A stretch of 7,968 nucleotides of DNA. Origin: Burkholderiales bacterium. GTDB lineage: Bacteria > Pseudomonadota > Gammaproteobacteria > Burkholderiales > Burkholderiaceae_C. Below the pieces are notes generated by a model. It worked only from the letters and a program-made list of their open reading frames with translations. It ran no database searches and was not told the origin of the DNA. Position 1 is the stretch's first letter. Each line of letters begins with the position of its first letter. The translations under genes were made by a program, and so were the position numbers. Shown here piece by piece: positions 6,911 through 7,968 of this stretch. Location: the NCBI GenBank assembly GCA_025354615.1, contig JANXMO010000651.1, forward strand, positions 1 through 7,968, written 5' to 3'.

Positions 6911-7932
6911 TGCGCACCGGGCTGCTGCGCAACGTGGCTTTTGGCAGCGCCCACCTGCTGGTCGGCGGCATGCCGCTGGCCACGGCCCAGGCGCTGCTGG
7001 AAGCCGCCGTGGCCGCAGGCGCCGGGCGGCTGGACACCGCACCGCTCTACGGCCATGGCGGCTGTGAAGCGCTGGTGGCCGCCGTGGCCGCGGCGGCAGC
7101 CGCCACCGGCATGGCGGTGCCAGTGACCACCAAAGTCGGGCTGGAGCCGGTGGCGCCGCCCTCGCCCTGGCGCGCCGCCGCCAGTGCCGCCTTGCGGCGA
7201 TTGCCACCACATACGGTCGCTGCCGTTCGCCGCTGGCTGGGCCGTGGTGACGCGGCGGCGCCCTTGCAGACCGCGCCTTCTGGCCGCTTCGGCTGCGCCG
7301 CAGTGCAGCGGTCGATTGAGCGCTCCTTGTCGCGCCTGGGCCGCATCGACCGCCTGCTGCTGCACGAGGTGCACCTGGCCGACATCACCGACGAACTGCT
7401 GCAGCTGCTGGCTGGCTACCGCAGCCGCGGCGACGTCGCGGTGCTCGGCATCGCCACCGGCAACGCCGTCACGCTGGCGGCACTGCAGCTCGGCGCAGGG
7501 CTTTTCAGCGTCGCGCACATCAGCGTCGACCCGCTCGGCGCCCATTTGCCGCAGTTGTTGGCGCAGGTGAAGGCCTTGCCTGGCGTGCGCGTCGTGGGCC
7601 ATGGCGCGTTGGGCGCCGGGGGCCGTGCGCTTCAACACGTGGGCCGGCGGCTGCAGGCTGATCAGGGCCTGGCCGAACGCTGGTCGGCAGCCGTGCAGGG
7701 AACGCCATTTGCAGGGCCCGAAGGCATCGCAAGCGCTTTGCTGGCGCGGGCGGCGGCCACTGGCGTCGCCGAGCTGCTGGTGTCGACCCGACGCCTGCCC
7801 CGGGTCGCCCCGTTATTGCAAGCAGCGGCCGCAAGCCAGCCACTGCCGCCGCTGGCCGCTGGCGTACTCGACGATCTTTTACGTCAACCCATGACGCGCC
7901 AGGCTTTTTTCAAAACAACGGGACCGACATGA
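6907..7932 (+). CDS. Aldo/keto reductase family oxidoreductase
   Basis: 341 aa, cytoplasmic. The full catalytic tetrad is visible: Asp43 and Tyr48 in 'RLDTAPLYG' (41-49), Lys76 in 'VTTKVG' (73-78) and His153 in 'LLLHEVH' (150-156). 'VQRSIERSLSRLGRIDRLL' (133-151) is the usual helix-strand before the histidine, and 'VLGIATGN' (179-186) stands where the family has its 'IGVSN'-like strand. The loop between Lys76 and that helix is long (about 80-130) and Pro/Ala/Arg-rich, as in aldose/galactose dehydrogenase-type members. The family performs NAD(P)H-dependent carbonyl/alcohol interconversion. Inside an EPS operon it may make or modify a sugar precursor (inference; substrate unknown). Two ATG codons are available: 6907, overlapping the upstream stop, and 6910, which is better spaced (7 bases) from GGGAG at 6898-6902. 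The protein is very Ala-rich, and two 60-base samples gave 75-77% GC. Confidence 0.9.
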   Translation: MMRTGLLRNVAFGSAHLLVGGMPLATAQALLEAAVAAGAGRLDTAPLYGHGGCEALVAAVAAAAAATGMAVPVTTKVGLEPVAPPSPWRAAASAALRRLPPHTVAAVRRWLGRGDAAAPLQTAPSGRFGCAAVQRSIERSLSRLGRIDRLLLHEVHLADITDELLQLLAGYRSRGDVAVLGIATGNAVTLAALQLGAGLFSVAHISVDPLGAHLPQLLAQVKALPGVRVVGHGALGAGGRALQHVGRRLQADQGLAERWSAAVQGTPFAGPEGIASALLARAAATGVAELLVSTRRLPRVAPLLQAAAASQPLPPLAAGVLDDLLRQPMTRQAFFKTTGPT

Positions 7933-7968
7933 TTCACGATTTCCGCGCTGCGGGTGCCCTGGTGCTGT
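7929..7968 (+). CDS. Start of a further EPS operon gene (partial, function unknown)
   Basis: ATG at 7929 overlaps the reductase stop as ATGA (7929-7932), with GGGA at 7920-7923 five bases upstream. Thirteen codons are visible, beginning 'MIHDFRAAGALVL', and the frame is open at the window edge. The turn to hydrophobic residues could mean a nucleotide-binding strand or a membrane segment; too little is present to assign a family. The overlap pattern shared with its neighbours supports a real start. Confidence 0.65.
   Translation, partial: MIHDFRAAGALVL

Noticed and set aside
6862..7638. 258-codon minus-strand frame opposite the aldo/keto reductase
   Set aside because: The plus strand has the full catalytic tetrad; the reverse product is a compositional artefact of very high GC.

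Overview
The window is part of an exopolysaccharide (EPS) biosynthesis locus from a high-GC proteobacterium. The closest fit is Betaproteobacteria/Burkholderiales. This rests on the EpsF/EpsG form of the chain-length pair, which is typical of that group, on the strong G/C bias at third codon positions, and on a sigma-54-like promoter element. Genus cannot be told from the sequence.

Layout: two divergent transcription units flank a control region of about 170 bases (2005-2177). Leftward runs epsF (2004 to 580, polysaccharide co-polymerase), overlapping by 4 bases the start of epsG (583 to beyond base 1, BY-kinase-type ATPase). Rightward runs a tightly packed unit: an unrecognised 274-aa protein that may be a glycosyltransferase (2178-3002); a WbsX/GH99-like carbohydrate-active protein (2999-4186); a Wzx-type flippase (4206-5696); a family 2 glycosyltransferase (5693-6910); an aldo/keto reductase (6907-7932); and the first 13 codons of another gene (7929 onward). 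Four of the five rightward junctions, and the epsF/epsG junction, are ATGA stop/start overlaps, so each arm probably behaves as one translationally coupled operon.

How the genes fit together (inference): the glycosyltransferase(s) and possibly the WbsX-like protein build a lipid-linked repeat unit on the cytoplasmic face. The reductase may supply or modify a sugar precursor. The flippase moves the unit across the inner membrane, and EpsF/EpsG set chain length during Wzy-type polymerisation. The priming transferase, the Wzy polymerase and the outer-membrane export protein are not seen and should lie outside the window.

The most notable non-coding signal is a perfect 15-base palindrome (2127-2141). 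Read on either strand it gives the GG-N10-GC spacing of a -24/-12 (sigma-54) promoter. The rightward reading puts the expected transcript start about 26 bases before the first rightward gene. No RNA genes, mobile elements, CRISPR arrays or convincing terminators were seen.
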